In this document: in pieces, positions 18,030 to 19,741 of the stretch
Position numbering within the stretch: position 1 is the first letter of the stretch
Layout of the letters: each line of letters starts with the position of its first letter
Assembly (NCBI GenBank): GCA_002309255.1
Contig: DBXI01000022.1
Coordinates: 1 to 19,741 of the forward strand
Source of the DNA: Bacteroidales bacterium UBA1216
GTDB taxonomy: Bacteria > Bacteroidota > Bacteroidia > Bacteroidales > Paludibacteraceae
Reading direction: 5' to 3'
DNA length: 19,741 bases
Program-made: the position numbers and the translations under genes
The notes under the pieces: generated by a model
Told to the model about the DNA's origin: nothing
What the model saw: only the letters and a program-made list of their open reading frames with translations
Databases searched by the model: none

Positions 18030-19741
18030 TTAGACATCGAAGAAGCCGAGCTGCGAGATGGCGGTGAGCATGCGGTTGACGTAGGCGCTGTCGGGCTCCG
18101 ACCAACGGAAACCGAGCCTAAGCAGCACCTGTGCCGTGTACTCGTTGTTGCGATCGACGATGCGCGTCTGCTTGCCGCCGGCATTGCCTTGGTAAGCGAG
18201 CATGGTGGTGAGCAGCGAAGCTTTGTTCGGGTCTTGTGCCGCCTGCTGCATAGCCAGACCGAACTCCTGCGTCTCGACAAAGCGGATAGGCGTGCCTATC
18301 TTCTCCAAGCCCGTGAGCACGTCGCCCATGAGACGGGTGTGGGTGTTATACGGCTGGAAGACGGTACACTCGTCCGGCGTGTGCGCCAGCAGCACGATAG
18401 CGCGGGCGGTCTCGTCGATGGGCGAGAACTCCGTAGGCTGGTCGAACTGCTCATAGGGGCAGCAACCGAGCATGTTGAAGATCTTGATGCGACCCATGTA
18501 ACTGTTCGTCGAGAAGTTAACCTGGAACTCGCCATCGTAGCTGCGTGCCGTGAGGTTGCCCACACGCATGATCTTCGCTTTCAAGCCCTTGCGTGCCACG
18601 GCATCAAGGATGAGGCGGTCGGCGAGGAACTTGGAGTGCATGTACTGGTTGCCAAGGTACTGACCGAAGTAGATGTTACGCTCCGTGAGCGTCGGCGCAG
18701 GCGCTTCATCGCCTATCCAGACACCGCCTGTCGAGGTAGTGGATACATGTACCAGCGCTGCACCGGTCTTCAGACAGAACTCAACACAACGCTGTGCTCC
18801 GCCGATGTTCACGTCCTCGATGTCCGTGCCCTTGGAGAAGTGCTTGACGTTGGCAGCACAGTTAAAGACCGTGTTAATTGACAATTGATAATTGACAATT
18901 GACATTTGCTCCGTGAAGTCCGAAGTGACATCGCCATTGACAACGAAGAGGCGGGTGCCGAAGAGCTCGTCGAAGCGGCGGCTGAAATAGTAGAACATCA
19001 GGTTCTTGAGACGACGTTCAGCATCCTGCTGGCTCTTGCCGCGCACGAGACAAGTGATGGTCTGGGCATCCGACTGCAGCAGTTCGTACAGCACATGGAT
19101 ACCCAGGTAACCCGTAGCACCGGTGAGGAGCACATGCCCGAGTTGACGCGACTGACCGGCAGCGAAGATCTCCAAGGTGTTCTTTTGGATGAGTTCATCG
19201 ATGGGCTTGTAGTCGAAGTCCGTGATGGCGGTGTCGGGCGCACTTTCGCCATTCGTCCCTTCGCCGTTCGCAACAAGCTCTGCCAGCTGCCGCGGCGTAG
19301 GATGGCTGAACAGGTCGGCATAGGCGATGTGCTTGCCGGCTTTGTCAGCCTCGATGATGACGCGGGTGACCATGAGCGAGGTGCCGCCCAGCTCGAAGAA
19401 GTTGTCCGTGGCACCAACCTTATCCATCGTCAGGATGCCGGCAAAGATGTCGCAGAACAGCTTCTCCGTGTCGTTGGCGGGCGCAACGTACTCGCGGTCA
19501 TCGGCGGTGATCTGCGGTGCAGGCAGGGCACGTTTGTTCACTTTCTGGTTCTGGTTGAGCGGGATGACATCAATCTGCATCGTGGCAGCCGGCACCATGT
19601 ACGAAGGTTTGCGCTCCTTGATGAAGGCGTTGAGCACAGGCGTCTCAATCTTCAGGTCGCTGACCACATACGCAGCGATGAACTTACCGCCATTGGGGTA
19701 GTCGAACGCCTGCACGGTGGCATCCTTGATGCCCGGGAACT
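18030..19741 (-). CDS. Nonribosomal peptide synthetase, C-terminal part: adenylation tail, carrier domain, thioester reductase
   Basis: The frame is open at the right edge; 569 codons are visible, counted from the edge. Residues 1-75 are the small lobe of an adenylation domain, with KPSYMVPA and the A10-like motif IPLNQNQKVNKRALP (Lys66 is the probable catalytic lysine; the usual NGK reads NQK). Residues 88-160 are a peptidyl carrier domain with DNFFELGGTSL, where Ser121 takes the phosphopantetheine arm. Residues 190-569 are a terminal reductase domain: VLLTGATGYLGIHVLYELL (NADPH site), VFNCAANVKHFS, LVHVSTTST and YMHSK (Tyr366, Lys370), a complete short-chain-dehydrogenase triad. Such domains release the peptide as an aldehyde or alcohol. 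Residues near 280 (SIVNYQLS) come from a 7-nt DNA repeat. The substrate cannot be read because the specificity pocket lies outside the window. A terminator follows. Confidence 0.9.
   Translation of the reverse strand, partial: FPGIKDATVQAFDYPNGGKFIAAYVVSDLKIETPVLNAFIKERKPSYMVPAATMQIDVIPLNQNQKVNKRALPAPQITADDREYVAPANDTEKLFCDIFAGILTMDKVGATDNFFELGGTSLMVTRVIIEADKAGKHIAYADLFSHPTPRQLAELVANGEGTNGESAPDTAITDFDYKPIDELIQKNTLEIFAAGQSRQLGHVLLTGATGYLGIHVLYELLQSDAQTITCLVRGKSQQDAERRLKNLMFYYFSRRFDELFGTRLFVVNGDVTSDFTEQMSIVNYQLSINTVFNCAANVKHFSKGTDIEDVNIGGAQRCVEFCLKTGAALVHVSTTSTGGVWIGDEAPAPTLTERNIYFGQYLGNQYMHSKFLADRLILDAVARKGLKAKIMRVGNLTARSYDGEFQVNFSTNSYMGRIKIFNMLGCCPYEQFDQPTEFSPIDETARAIVLLAHTPDECTVFQPYNTHTRLMGDVLTGLEKIGTPIRFVETQEFGLAMQQAAQDPNKASLLTTMLAYQGNAGGKQTRIVDRNNEYTAQVLLRLGFRWSEPDSAYVNRMLTAISQLGFFDV
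18877..18904. repeat. 7-nt tandem repeat inside the reductase coding region
   Basis: The plus strand reads ATTGACA, ATTGATA, ATTGACA, ATTGACA without gaps. Coding-strand translation gives MSIVNYQLSIN just before the conserved VFNCAANVKHF strand. The base composition is far more AT-rich than the surrounding gene. The unit is not a multiple of three, so loss or gain of one copy would shift the frame. Confidence 0.85.

Overview
The window looks like a chromosomal segment of a Bacteroidota bacterium, most likely order Bacteroidales. The evidence is: TAnnTTTG-type -7 promoter boxes (four with a clear or partial TTTG about 19-20 nt upstream), near absence of Shine-Dalgarno sequences, a gldJ homologue (gliding / type IX secretion lipoprotein), the folP-cdaA pair, a Bacteroidota-type L-aspartate oxidase, and secreted proteins with lineage-typical tails. 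Species cannot be told from the sequence.

Layout. (1) Positions 1-2700 are an accessory island read on the minus strand: an HNH endonuclease (42-848), a 96-aa orphan gene (970-1260), and a REP-associated-tyrosine-transposase-like HUH protein carrying a second DprA/LOG-like Rossmann domain (1373-2542). A 49-aa ORF resembling the tail of a DNA methylase overlaps the last by ATGA. (2) Positions 2877-11041 form a minus-strand block: gldJ and gcvH behind one promoter, a terminator hairpin, then nadB, an NlpC/P60 peptidase, a large secreted nuclease and a SIMPL-domain protein ending at a strong terminator. (3) Positions 11142-14884 hold the plus-strand housekeeping run folP-cdaA-metG, diverging from gldJ. 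(4) Positions 14885-18030 are a second accessory region on the minus strand: an AAA+/DUF4143 ATPase, a frameshifted HNH paralogue of the first gene, repeat-like DNA, and several repeat arrays. (5) Positions 18030-19741 are the 3' end of a nonribosomal peptide synthetase with a terminal reductase release domain, cut by the window edge.

How the genes fit together. GldJ supports the type IX secretion machinery, and the secreted nuclease has a short C-terminal tail that could be an export signal. NadB, FolP, GcvH, MetG and CdaA are core metabolism (NAD, folate/one-carbon, translation, c-di-AMP). The accessory parts are the least ordinary. The transposase/DprA-like fusion, the 32-nt-periodic repeat array around the promoter of the solitary ATPase, and the NRPS module with an in-frame 7-nt tandem repeat in its reductase domain are the best candidates for something undescribed. 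No tRNA, rRNA or CRISPR array was seen.
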